Below, piece after piece: positions 1 through 8,806 of a DNA stretch of 64,000 nt (positions are counted from its first letter, which is position 1; each line of letters starts with the position of its first letter). Made by a program: the position numbers and the translations under genes. A model generated the notes under the pieces. That model worked only from the letters and a program-made list of their open reading frames with translations. It was not told the origin of the DNA and searched no databases. This DNA comes from Aphanothece hegewaldii CCALA 016. GTDB taxonomy: Bacteria > Cyanobacteriota > Cyanobacteriia > Cyanobacteriales > Microcystaceae. Location of the stretch: the NCBI RefSeq assembly GCF_003007785.1, contig NZ_PXOH01000001.1:248001-312000 (forward strand), read 5' to 3'.

Positions 1-2
1 AG

Positions 3-1607
3 TTGATGATTGCTGCTTTAGCGATCGGTTTTTTAAGTGGTAGCAGTAGCGCGGGTTTGATTGCTTTAATTAGCTATGCGGTTGCTCATTTTTCAAAAAA
101 TCTGCCACTCTCTCTAATTTTAGGCTTTGCGGGTTTGGCTTTGTCGGCTTTATTGACGAGTTGGTTAGTTCGAGTGATTTTGATTAAACTCTCACAAGAA
201 GCGGTGTTTCAACTCCAAATGAATCTCAGCCGTCAAATTCTCGCGTCAGAATTAACTTATCTAGAGAAAACGGGATCATCTCAGTTACTAGCTGCTTTGA
301 CTGATGATATTCAAGCGATCGCCGATGCTGTTTACATTTTACCCTTTTTATGTATTAATTTAGCCATTATTACGGGATGTTTTGCTTATATTGCCTGGCT
401 ATCTTGGCAAGTTTTTTTAATTGTTTCTAGTCTATCTTTTTTAACGATTTTTGCTTTTAGATTTCTCCTTAGACGAGGACGAAAACTGCTGACTTTAGCT
501 AGAGAAGACCGAGATTACCTATTTCAAGATTTTAGAACACTCACTGAAGGAATTAAAGAATTAAAACTACATGAGCAAAAACGCCAAGATTTTTTACAAG
601 AAGATTTACAAATTAATGCTTCTCGTTTTCGTCATCATAGCACTGAAGGTTTAAGTTTATTAGCTTTTACTGATAGTGTGGGTAAATTCGTTTTTTTCTT
701 CGCCATTGGTTTAGTTTTATTTATTATTCCTAAGTTTATTGTTCTTTCGCCTCTTGCTCTTTCAAGTTATGTATTAACCTATACTTATCTTCTTGGGCCT
801 TTTGAAAATATTGTTAATAAACTCCCAATTATTACTAAAGCAGATGTCGCTCTACAAAAACTTAAAATGCTCGGTTTATCTTTATCAAGTCATGCAGAAC
901 AACTAAAGCCTACTCAAAATTATCATCTTTCTTGGCAACAGCTAAAACTTCAAAACGTTACTCATATCTATCTAGGTGAAATAGAAGATATTCATTTTAC
1001 TTTAGGTCCGATTAATTTAGAGTTTAAACCTGGAGAAATCGTCTTTATCATCGGTGGTAATGGAAGTGGAAAATCAACATTAGCTAAATTAATTACAGGA
1101 CTTTATACTCCAGAATGTGGAGAAATTTGGTTAGATAAAATAATAATTGATGCTTCTCAAAGAGAGTGGTATCGTCAACATTTTTCGGTTATTTTTTCAG
1201 ATTTTTATTTATTTAATAGACTTTTAGGTTTAGATGCAGAAAAGCTTAATGAACAAACACAATATTATCTAAAATTGCTAAAATTGGAGCATAAAATTAC
1301 AATTAATCAAGGACGATTTTCTACAACTTCTCTTTCTCAAGGTCAGCGTAAAAGATTAGCTTTATTGACAGCTTATTTAGAAGATCGACCTATTTATTTA
1401 TTTGATGAGTGGGCAGCCGATCAAGATCCAAGCTTTAAAAATATTTTTTATACAGAATTTTTACCCCAACTCAAAGCCCAAGGAAAACTGATTTTAGCAA
1501 TTACTCATGATGATCATTATTTTTCGGTAGCAGATCGAATTATTAAATTAAATTCTGGTCAAATCGAATCGGATCAACAAATAGTTAATAAAATAGCTAA
1601 AGCTTAA
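3..1607 (+). CDS. Cyclic-peptide-type ABC exporter, fused TM-ATPase (5' end cut by window)
   Basis: A fused membrane/ATPase half-transporter of the SyrD/PvdE type, which exports cyclic or nonribosomal peptides and siderophore precursors across the inner membrane. About 290 residues of hydrophobic segments are followed by a nucleotide-binding domain. Walker A GGNGSGKST lies near residue 351, the signature LSQGQRKR near 447, and Walker B YLFDEWAADQDP near 465; the DEWAADQDP form is typical of this subfamily. The first visible codon is TTG and the frame is open to the window edge. Relatives have some 15-20 more N-terminal residues, so the true start is probably outside. The stop overlaps the convergent polymerase gene by 4 bp. 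The cargo is unknown and no peptide synthetase is visible. Confidence 0.85.
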   Translation: MMIAALAIGFLSGSSSAGLIALISYAVAHFSKNLPLSLILGFAGLALSALLTSWLVRVILIKLSQEAVFQLQMNLSRQILASELTYLEKTGSSQLLAALTDDIQAIADAVYILPFLCINLAIITGCFAYIAWLSWQVFLIVSSLSFLTIFAFRFLLRRGRKLLTLAREDRDYLFQDFRTLTEGIKELKLHEQKRQDFLQEDLQINASRFRHHSTEGLSLLAFTDSVGKFVFFFAIGLVLFIIPKFIVLSPLALSSYVLTYTYLLGPFENIVNKLPIITKADVALQKLKMLGLSLSSHAEQLKPTQNYHLSWQQLKLQNVTHIYLGEIEDIHFTLGPINLEFKPGEIVFIIGGNGSGKSTLAKLITGLYTPECGEIWLDKIIIDASQREWYRQHFSVIFSDFYLFNRLLGLDAEKLNEQTQYYLKLLKLEHKITINQGRFSTTSLSQGQRKRLALLTAYLEDRPIYLFDEWAADQDPSFKNIFYTEFLPQLKAQGKLILAITHDDHYFSVADRIIKLNSGQIESDQQIVNKIAKA

Positions 1608-3013
1608 TTTTTAGTATGAGGCATAGCTAAAGTTTTAGAAATTGTTTTCCTCTTAGAAATTTTTTTCCTAAGTGATTTAAGTTGCTCAGGTTTGTTTATT
1701 ACTAATCCCGTCAAACCACCGCTAATTAGAGGAAAAGCTGGATTATAAGTTACATTAACTAAAGAATCAACCATAAACAAAGCTAAAGAAACTGCAAGCA
1801 CCGCAGATGGGGCAACTTGTGGATGAAACCAAGTTTTTACAGGATATCGCCACCAGGCAAAACATATAACAGGAAGCAATAAACATAACACAAAACTAAT
1901 TAATCCGACTAAACCATTAGTACCATAAGCAATAATCCAATAACTATCTGTAGTCGAAGTATCTTTTATTGTACCGTCCCATTCTTCTTCATAAACCCGA
2001 TTACGTCCCCATCCTCCCCAACCAAAAAACGGCCGCTCTTGTGCTTTGGCTCGCAGTTTGACTTCATTATCTAATCTAAATTCTAATGATTGCGCTCGCT
2101 CAGAAGAAAAGTTTTGTGCTGACCAATTAATTAAAGTTGTTCCGTCAAAATTATCAGTTACGTTTAAAAATAGATAGTAAATAATCGATAAAATAAGAAC
2201 TAACAAAATTATAGTATTACGCAACCATTTCGCAGAAACAGCGATTGCCACTGCCACCAAAAAATAGACATAAGTTCCCGTTGATTTAATTAAGAAAAAA
2301 GTGACCACAAGGAACGCAACTAACCATTGAATTTTGAGACCCCAAATTTGAGTTACTGTTTTTGACTGCCACAACCAAAGTGCTATTAAAGTAACCATCA
2401 TCATCCACATCGCCAAAACTAAACCATGACTCATGAAAACGATGGGCCGCCAAGAACCTCCTCTAAATGCCTGTGTCACGCCTGAAATATGACCATAATA
2501 ACCATAAATGTTGTAATGTAACTGAGGACTCATACGAATTTCGTACAGACAAAGAAGTGCATAAATTAAACCACCTTTAAGAATGGTTAAAGCTAATTCT
2601 TTGAGTCCAGCCAAATTATTTAAATATAAACGCCCCAAAATATATGGTAAGCCCCATTTAGCACTCTGAGTTAAACTGTTATTTATTCCATCATAAAAAC
2701 CTAAATCATTCACTACAGAAGAAAATATAGGACAAATACACCAAATCAACATTGGCAAATCTAGCAAACTCGGTTTAAAATATGCCAAACGTTTAAAATC
2801 AAAAAAAAGAATGCCTAAAAGAATGCCATAACAGGTGGCGACCATTCCTTCATAGTTGGGAATCAAAGGAAGAGGAAAACCAGCCCCTTGAGGTTGAAAA
2901 AGAAGCCCCGCCACAAAACTTGTGATAATAGCTGTTCGTGGTGGAAAATAGATAAACAACAAGAAGGTTAGAGGCAACCAAGCTATAATAACAAATAGGG
3001 CTTGTGGTGTCAT
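1604..3013 (-). CDS. O-antigen ligase/polymerase-like membrane protein
   Basis: A polytopic protein of 469 residues with about ten hydrophobic segments and a large hydrophilic loop in the second half. That loop contains an RAQSLEFRLDNE stretch and a GWGGWGRNR patch. This layout is that of the Wzy/WaaL (O-antigen ligase, exopolysaccharide polymerase) group, which acts on lipid-linked glycans at the periplasmic face. The C-terminal tail is very basic (KKISKRKTISK). It sits in a minus-strand run with a 2OG oxygenase and a flippase, which supports a role in surface-polysaccharide assembly. Whether it polymerises or ligates cannot be told from sequence. Confidence 0.7.
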   Translation of the reverse strand: MTPQALFVIIAWLPLTFLLFIYFPPRTAIITSFVAGLLFQPQGAGFPLPLIPNYEGMVATCYGILLGILFFDFKRLAYFKPSLLDLPMLIWCICPIFSSVVNDLGFYDGINNSLTQSAKWGLPYILGRLYLNNLAGLKELALTILKGGLIYALLCLYEIRMSPQLHYNIYGYYGHISGVTQAFRGGSWRPIVFMSHGLVLAMWMMMVTLIALWLWQSKTVTQIWGLKIQWLVAFLVVTFFLIKSTGTYVYFLVAVAIAVSAKWLRNTIILLVLILSIIYYLFLNVTDNFDGTTLINWSAQNFSSERAQSLEFRLDNEVKLRAKAQERPFFGWGGWGRNRVYEEEWDGTIKDTSTTDSYWIIAYGTNGLVGLISFVLCLLLPVICFAWWRYPVKTWFHPQVAPSAVLAVSLALFMVDSLVNVTYNPAFPLISGGLTGLVINKPEQLKSLRKKISKRKTISKTLAMPHTKN

Positions 3014-3053
3014 AAGGCGTTCAATGAGGATTTACAAATTAATTAAATTTTCT

Positions 3054-3887
3054 CTAATTTTTTTTCCTAAAATATTGTTTAAAATCTAACAAAATCGGCG
3101 GAATAAGTTTTTTAAAAAAGACTTTACTTTGAGTTAACAAATCTATTTTTTCTTTTAAATTTTCATTAGGTCGCGCTTGAAAAAGTGTCGAGTGAGGGGC
3201 TGAAACTTCTTCAGGCGGTCTACCATTACTATAATAATATAAAGCCAAAGATTTACGGGTTCTGTCTTCTGGACAAGTTAAAGCTTCAGGATGTCCATGA
3301 TAAGAAAAGTCAGTTGTACTGAAAATAACGCATCGATTGAAAATCGGTAAAACTTTTTTTTGACAACTTTTCATTTCTTGATCCCATAATTCAAAATAGC
3401 CGCCATATTCTTCTTGCCAATCTTTGTTGAGATAAATTAATAGATTTAGTCGTCTATCTAGATTAAGTTTTTGATGTTTATTGAAATCCGCATGAATTTT
3501 TAAATAGCCGCCTTTTTCGATTTGATGAAGTCCACCACCCACAAAATGCGGATCGGGAATTAATCCATCAATTCCTGTTAGTTTTTCTAAAAAAGTGATG
3601 AAAGTCGATGAATTGAGTTGATACAACAGTGAACGAGTCATTGGACCCATTTGTAATTCAGAGTTAGAGGCTAATTTTTTTTCAGAAATATTATCGAATT
3701 GTCGCCAATTGATTGATTGTGGTTTAGGAAATTCTTCAAGAACTTGATTAAGAATGGCTTCAGAAAGAAAATTCTCTATGATAATATGTGGAAAAGGTTT
3801 AGCTTGTTGGTAAGCTTGATGATATTGGATTGCTAATTGCTCTAAATATTCTGGATCTAAATGATAATTAATATCGGTTGTAATCAT
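3054..3887 (-). CDS. 2OG-Fe(II) oxygenase, prolyl-4-hydroxylase-like
   Basis: A soluble enzyme of 277 residues. The double-stranded beta-helix iron ligands are visible: HxD in LKIHADFNKH, and a distal His in YHGHPEAL followed by an Arg (RTRKSLALYYY) that would bind 2-oxoglutarate. The start is at 3887 rather than 3923 because AAGGAGA sits just upstream of this ATG. The longer frame adds a 12-residue Lys/Asn-rich extension without a ribosome site. Family members hydroxylate peptides or glycans, and several occur in polysaccharide loci. The flanking flippase and polymerase genes suggest a glycan- or surface-protein-tailoring role, which is inference. Confidence 0.75.
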   Translation of the reverse strand: MITTDINYHLDPEYLEQLAIQYHQAYQQAKPFPHIIIENFLSEAILNQVLEEFPKPQSINWRQFDNISEKKLASNSELQMGPMTRSLLYQLNSSTFITFLEKLTGIDGLIPDPHFVGGGLHQIEKGGYLKIHADFNKHQKLNLDRRLNLLIYLNKDWQEEYGGYFELWDQEMKSCQKKVLPIFNRCVIFSTTDFSYHGHPEALTCPEDRTRKSLALYYYSNGRPPEEVSAPHSTLFQARPNENLKEKIDLLTQSKVFFKKLIPPILLDFKQYFRKKN

Positions 3888-3925
3888 TAATTTTTCTCCT
3901 TTTTTTTGATTAAATAATAACATTT

Positions 3926-5278
3926 TTAGTGAGCCGATTCAAACATTAAATCTATTGGTAAACCATAGCCCGCTAATTTTCTAACGGTTAGAGTTAAAAT
4001 AATCGCCGACAGAATTAAAATTGTCATCAAAATATCTTGCTGAAAACAACTGAGCTTTTCTCGCCATAAACCATAGCTAATTATTGCATAAAGTTCAAGA
4101 TCATTGAGAGCAACCATGATAATCAAACCAGGTAAACCAAATAGATAAAATCCGAGTAATAAGCCTAAACACATATGAATACTTTTAAGAATTTGTCCAT
4201 AAGCTTGATAATTGAGTTTTCCTAGGGCTGTTAAAGCTTGCCTATTTGTTTCTAAAAGAACATTTGGCCAAATTCCTAAAGCTAAAATGGGTAGCATCCA
4301 AGCCGCTTGTTTATATCTAGCATCATACATGAATAAAATTAACCAATCTCCAAAACAAACCAAGGGGATGATTAGACAACTAATTCCAAGTAACAGCAAA
4401 CGACGATTTTTCAGCATTTTTAACCGCAAGCTTTCCCGTGGTAAATCCATAAGTTGTGAAAATACAGGTAGTAAAACCTTGCTAGAAAGCATTCCGATAA
4501 CTGACTGAGGAAAAAGAGCTAAAGTACAGGCGATCGTATAAATTCCCAAAATTTCAAAAGATGTTAACTTAGCCAGAATTAAACGATCACTTTGAGTTGC
4601 TAAAAAATAAAATGCTGTTGAAATAAAAATCCATTTCCCAAAAGACAAAATATCGCGGGCTGCGGTTTGTTCCCAAGCAAAACGGTTAAAATAGTTTGGA
4701 ATAAGACGATAACTCAAAATCATTGTTAAAGTTGCGCTGATTAAATTTCCCACCACTAACGCCCAAATAGTAGGATGTAAAAAAGCCCAAATCAGCATAA
4801 TACTCAGAGAAAATGATTGTACACCTAAATCGAGTATCGTAATTTTTTTAAGCGCAACTTGACGATTTAGTGTTAGCAAACTCGTTGAATTAAATCCACT
4901 AATTAAACTCGTTAAACTGAAAATGGGCATTAACCAAAGTAATCGTTCATCATTATAAAGTTGAGCAATTGGCCAACTAATTAATAAACAGCCAAACCAA
5001 ATAAAAAACCCTCGAATAATTTGGAGCGTCCAGACGGTATTGAGAAAAATTGGGTCATCTCCCCGTTTATGCTGCACGACGATAGGAGCTAACCCTACAT
5101 CCGACAAAAAGTTTAAAGCAACAATTAAGGTCATCAATGTAGCCATGAGTCCGAACAGTTCGGGAGCCAAGAGACGTGTTAAGATGACATTCCCCCCTAG
5201 ACGGATAAACTGACTAGAACCATAGCCAAGTAACGTCCAAAGTGATCCTAAGAGGGCAAGTTTCTTGAGTGATGACAT
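3926..5278 (-). CDS. Wzx-like lipopolysaccharide/oligosaccharide flippase
   Basis: A membrane protein of 450 residues with 12-14 hydrophobic helices and the N-terminal pattern RLLAPELFGLMATLMTLI, typical of the polysaccharide-biosynthesis (MOP) flippase family. These proteins move undecaprenyl-linked repeat units across the plasma membrane. The start is placed at 5278 (MSSLKKLAL); the 16 residues upstream are polar and unlike the family. It precedes the oxygenase and polymerase on the same strand and is divergent from the WecB/TagA gene. Together they form the core of a Wzx/Wzy-dependent pathway. Confidence 0.82.
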   Translation of the reverse strand: MSSLKKLALLGSLWTLLGYGSSQFIRLGGNVILTRLLAPELFGLMATLMTLIVALNFLSDVGLAPIVVQHKRGDDPIFLNTVWTLQIIRGFFIWFGCLLISWPIAQLYNDERLLWLMPIFSLTSLISGFNSTSLLTLNRQVALKKITILDLGVQSFSLSIMLIWAFLHPTIWALVVGNLISATLTMILSYRLIPNYFNRFAWEQTAARDILSFGKWIFISTAFYFLATQSDRLILAKLTSFEILGIYTIACTLALFPQSVIGMLSSKVLLPVFSQLMDLPRESLRLKMLKNRRLLLLGISCLIIPLVCFGDWLILFMYDARYKQAAWMLPILALGIWPNVLLETNRQALTALGKLNYQAYGQILKSIHMCLGLLLGFYLFGLPGLIIMVALNDLELYAIISYGLWREKLSCFQQDILMTILILSAIILTLTVRKLAGYGLPIDLMFESAH

Positions 5279-5575
5279 AATATAACAGCTTTTTCTTAGC
5301 TCATTTGAACTAGATTTTAGCCACAAAACGTGACTTTTCCTTTAATTAGTATGCCCATTACATCAAAAAAATTGCGCTTTGAATACATTTTATTTGCAGC
5401 ACCAACACTAACAAAACTGACGCTCTGACAAAAAATCACTAAGTTATACATAAGTTATACATAAAACAGACATAAAGTTATACATATCCCCCAGGCAACG
5501 CAAACACGATATTATACAGGCGTTTTGGATAATGAGATAAGAGCCTAAACCATCCCTACCAATTCTGTTATCTTC
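5279..5575. other. Divergent intergenic region between flippase and WecB/TagA genes
   Basis: About 300 bp without a gene, AT-rich. It must hold promoters for both divergent polysaccharide genes. The only structured item is a set of three direct repeats described separately. TATTAT at about 5510, upstream of the WecB/TagA start, is a possible -10 element. I see no small reading frame worth calling. Confidence 0.5.
5441..5485. repeat. Three 11-bp direct repeats (AAGTTATACAT), operator-like
   Basis: AAGTTATACAT occurs at 5441-5451, 5452-5462 and 5475-5485. The first two are head-to-tail with an 11-bp period, and the third starts 23 bp after the second. Spacing near one and two helical turns places all copies on one face of the DNA, as expected for a multi-site regulator binding region. 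It lies roughly 90-135 bp upstream of the WecB/TagA start and also upstream of the divergent flippase. No known consensus is recognised. Confidence 0.5.
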
Positions 5576-6364
5576 ATGAAAGTTGTTAAAATTCTCAACG
5601 CCTCAATTGATAATTTAACTAAGCAAGAATTACTTGCTAAACTAACTCAATACGGTGGATTTCTAATAACCCCCAATGTTGATCATTTAGTGAAGTTGCA
5701 GACCGACGCAGAATTTTTGGAGGTTTATCATCAGGCGACTTATCGAGTTTGTGACAGCAAAATATTGCAATATGCCTCGCGCTTCTTAGGCAACCCGATA
5801 AAAGAAAAAATTTCAGGATCTGATTTTTTTCCAGCATTTTACAAATACAACAAATATAACGAAAATATTAAAATTTTTCTGCTGGGAGCCAAAGAAGGTA
5901 TCTCTCAAAAAGCACAACATAAAATTAATCGAAAAGTTGGCCGAGAGATGGTTGTAGATACTTATTCTCCTCCTTTGAATTTTGAGTATGACGAAGCTGA
6001 ATGTCAAAAAATTATTCAGCAAATTAATCAATCAGGAGCTACAGTTCTCGCGGCTGGCTTAGGTTCGCCTAAACAAGAAAAATGGATTTTAAAATATAGA
6101 CATCAACTGAAAAATATTAAGATTTTCTTGGCGATCGGTGCAACGATTGATTTTGAAGCTGGCTATAAACCTCGCGCTCCAAAATGGATGAGTGAAATTG
6201 GTTTAGAATGGCTTTATCGTTTGGTTTCCGAACCTAAACGGCTTTGGAGACGATATTTAGTCGATGATATGTATTTTTTCTGGTTGATTGTACAGCAAAA
6301 ATTACATATTTATGAAACCCCTAGAGCCGTAAAAACTCTGTCTTTGGGAACCTCTAGAAATTAA
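5576..6364 (+). CDS. WecB/TagA/CpsF family glycosyltransferase
   Basis: A GT26-family enzyme of 262 residues that transfers a sugar (often N-acetylmannosamine or its uronate) from a UDP donor to a lipid-linked acceptor. Visible family marks are TPNVDHLVKL near residue 33, GSDFFPAF near 80, VLAAGLGSPKQEKWI near 157-170, and the C-terminal SEIGLEWLYRLVSEPKRLWRRY, which is nearly diagnostic. Length is normal. It is followed after 81 bp by the Wzc-like gene on the same strand, so both probably belong to one polysaccharide operon. Confidence 0.88.
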   Translation: MKVVKILNASIDNLTKQELLAKLTQYGGFLITPNVDHLVKLQTDAEFLEVYHQATYRVCDSKILQYASRFLGNPIKEKISGSDFFPAFYKYNKYNENIKIFLLGAKEGISQKAQHKINRKVGREMVVDTYSPPLNFEYDEAECQKIIQQINQSGATVLAAGLGSPKQEKWILKYRHQLKNIKIFLAIGATIDFEAGYKPRAPKWMSEIGLEWLYRLVSEPKRLWRRYLVDDMYFFWLIVQQKLHIYETPRAVKTLSLGTSRN

Positions 6365-6445
6365 AAAAAGTAGTCATTTTGAATTGATACTTTGTATACT
6401 GATAAATATTAAGTTAAGTATCATAATCGATTGGAGTGTTGGTTT

Positions 6446-8803
6446 GTGACTGAATATGCTCAAGAAACGCTAACCGAAGAGCAAGAAACGGCTGGCAGTT
6501 CCTCCAATAAAGAACTTAATCCTCGTCCTTTTTTTAGAACGTTTAAAAGAAAAGCTTGGCTGATTGGAACCGTTACAGGTTTGACGAGCATCGCAGCTTT
6601 AATGAGCAGTTTTTTTGAGCCGAGTCGTTATGTGGGAAATTTTTATTTACTTGTTGAACCCATTACCTCAGCCGCTAAATTAACCGATCCAACAACTCTA
6701 ACTCGTACGGGTGGCGTTCCTCAAAATGATTTATTTGCTCTAGACTATCCAACAAACCTCGCTTTTTTAAGTAGTCCAGGGATGACCTATCGCATTGCTA
6801 AAGATGTTCATGAAAAAGAAGCAAATAGGACAATTCCCGCGATCTGGAAAGATCTACGAGATCATTTAAAGGTTGAACGTTTAGGCACAACCTCAGCAAC
6901 AGCAACTAAAATTTTTGAAGTGTCATATGAAGGCAAAAATGCTGAAGAAGTACAAGCAATTTTAGAAACGGCTGCTCAAACTTTTCTACAATACAGTGCA
7001 GAAGACAGAGAAACAAGTTTAAAGGCGGGTGTTTCTTTTATTGATAAACAATTACCAGACTTAATTCAACGTCTCAATCAATTGCAGTCTGAGCAAGAAA
7101 AAATACGCCAAAAATACGATCTACTCGATCCAGTTAATAAAGGACAAACGACTTTAGAACAAATTAAAGATTTAGAAACACAAAAAATTAGTATAGAAAA
7201 TGAGCTAAAGGCGCAAAAAGCACTTTATGAAAATTTAGCTAAACAACTTAAATTAACCCCTCAAGAAGCTCTTGTCGCTGCTTCTTTAAGCCAAGATCCG
7301 ATCAGGGAATCTTTAGCCGCAGAATTGCAAAAAATTGATACACAAATTGCCGTAGAATCTGCCCGTTTTACGCGTCAAAGTCCGATTATTCAAACTCTCG
7401 AAGAACAGAAAGCTAATCTTAATCAGTTGCTTGAGAAAAAAACACAACAACTTTTGGCCCAAAGTCCGACTCGTTTGGCTCGTTCGGTTTCTTCTTTAGA
7501 TTGGCAAAATCCTACTCGTCTCAAACTTATTGAACAATATGTGGCTTCAGCAAATGAAATTAAGGTTTTAGAAGTCCGTTATCAAGATCTAGAAACAATT
7601 AAAATCGCTTTAGAAAAACAGATTCGTAATTATCCAGAAATCATCCGCAATTATCAAGAAGTTGAACGTAAAATAACCCTAACGACTCAACTTTTAGATA
7701 GACTACAAACTCAGCGAGAAAATCTTAGAGTTGAAGCAGCACAAGATCTTCCCTGGCAACTTATTTCTAAACCTCAAATCCCACTCGATAAAGATGGCAA
7801 ACCCATTTCTTATCCACCTGAGCGAAAAAAGAAAATCATCGCGGGTGTTGGTGGCGGTTTGTTACTGAGTGGTTTATTTGCTATTCTATTGGAAAAACGC
7901 CGCAATCAATTTTACTGTGATGAAGATATCCGAGATTATTTAGGAGTTCCTCTTGTCGGTTCAATTCCTTGGGATGACATGACGGAAACTGATGCGAGCG
8001 CTCTTATTCCCTCTTCCAATCAAACAGAGGAATATTCCATAGAACCTCAAGTATTTTCTAGTTTAACAGAAGCTCTCCAAGCTAAAGAAGCCCCGACTAT
8101 TCTTTTAAAAGAACCTGTTCAAATTCAGCAAAAAACTAACACTTTTTCGACACCTTCAAATGACCTTAGTCTCTGGCAACAAGAAAGAAGTTACTCTTTT
8201 TTAAGTGCATTTGATACGCTTTATGCACAATTGAGTTTAGACAATAATAATAATGTGCTTCGTTCTATCGCTATGACTTCGGTAGAAGCAGGTGATGGTC
8301 AATCTACTGTTGCAATGTATCTAGCTAATGCGGCAGCAGCAACGGGTTCACGTGTGCTTTTAGTTGATGCTAATTGGCACAATTCTCAATTACACCACTA
8401 TTTTAATTTATCTAACAATAAAGGTCTTAATCATATTTTAAATTATTCTTTAAATTCAGCCGAAGTGATTCAAAGTGTACAGGATAATCCAAATCTTTTT
8501 GTTTTGACCTCTGGTTTAACCGAATCAAAAAAACGACTTTGGTCGCCGAAAATGAAAGAATTGATGGGGCAACTAGAACAAGAATACGATCTAGTTATTT
8601 ATGATCTGCCTCATTTTTTCGATTCTACCGATATTCGTTTTATCAGCACTCAAACTAATGGATTATTACTCGTTGTTGGTGTTTTTCAAACATCCCAATC
8701 ATTAGTCAAAAAAGCAATGAATGAGATTAATCGTTTAAAATTACCTTTTTTAGGTGTCGTTGCCAATCATTTAAAAGAGCAGTCTTTGACAACTTTGTTA
8801 TAA
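6446..8803 (+). CDS. Wzc/Wzz-like polysaccharide co-polymerase with degenerate BY-kinase domain
   Basis: A 785-residue inner-membrane protein controlling chain length or export of a surface polysaccharide. The GTG start at 6446 has GGAG 9 bp upstream; a TTG five codons earlier overlaps that ribosome site. Order: TM1 near residues 33-56, a periplasmic Wzz region with long coiled coils (about 180-290 and 370-430), TM2 (IIAGVGGGLLLSGLFAIL) near 470, then a CpsD-like cytoplasmic ATPase. Its Walker A reads EAGDGQSTVA, with Gln where the invariant Lys should be. Walker A' is LLVDANWHN and Walker B VIYDLPHF. No C-terminal tyrosine cluster is present, so kinase activity is doubtful. Confidence 0.85.
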   Translation: MTEYAQETLTEEQETAGSSSNKELNPRPFFRTFKRKAWLIGTVTGLTSIAALMSSFFEPSRYVGNFYLLVEPITSAAKLTDPTTLTRTGGVPQNDLFALDYPTNLAFLSSPGMTYRIAKDVHEKEANRTIPAIWKDLRDHLKVERLGTTSATATKIFEVSYEGKNAEEVQAILETAAQTFLQYSAEDRETSLKAGVSFIDKQLPDLIQRLNQLQSEQEKIRQKYDLLDPVNKGQTTLEQIKDLETQKISIENELKAQKALYENLAKQLKLTPQEALVAASLSQDPIRESLAAELQKIDTQIAVESARFTRQSPIIQTLEEQKANLNQLLEKKTQQLLAQSPTRLARSVSSLDWQNPTRLKLIEQYVASANEIKVLEVRYQDLETIKIALEKQIRNYPEIIRNYQEVERKITLTTQLLDRLQTQRENLRVEAAQDLPWQLISKPQIPLDKDGKPISYPPERKKKIIAGVGGGLLLSGLFAILLEKRRNQFYCDEDIRDYLGVPLVGSIPWDDMTETDASALIPSSNQTEEYSIEPQVFSSLTEALQAKEAPTILLKEPVQIQQKTNTFSTPSNDLSLWQQERSYSFLSAFDTLYAQLSLDNNNNVLRSIAMTSVEAGDGQSTVAMYLANAAAATGSRVLLVDANWHNSQLHHYFNLSNNKGLNHILNYSLNSAEVIQSVQDNPNLFVLTSGLTESKKRLWSPKMKELMGQLEQEYDLVIYDLPHFFDSTDIRFISTQTNGLLLVVGVFQTSQSLVKKAMNEINRLKLPFLGVVANHLKEQSLTTLL

Positions 8804-8806
8804 GGT

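Noticed and set aside
5441..5485. Direct repeats considered as a CRISPR remnant
   Set aside because: Repeats are only 11 bp, adjacent or 12 bp apart, with no spacers of 30-40 bp and no cas genes.
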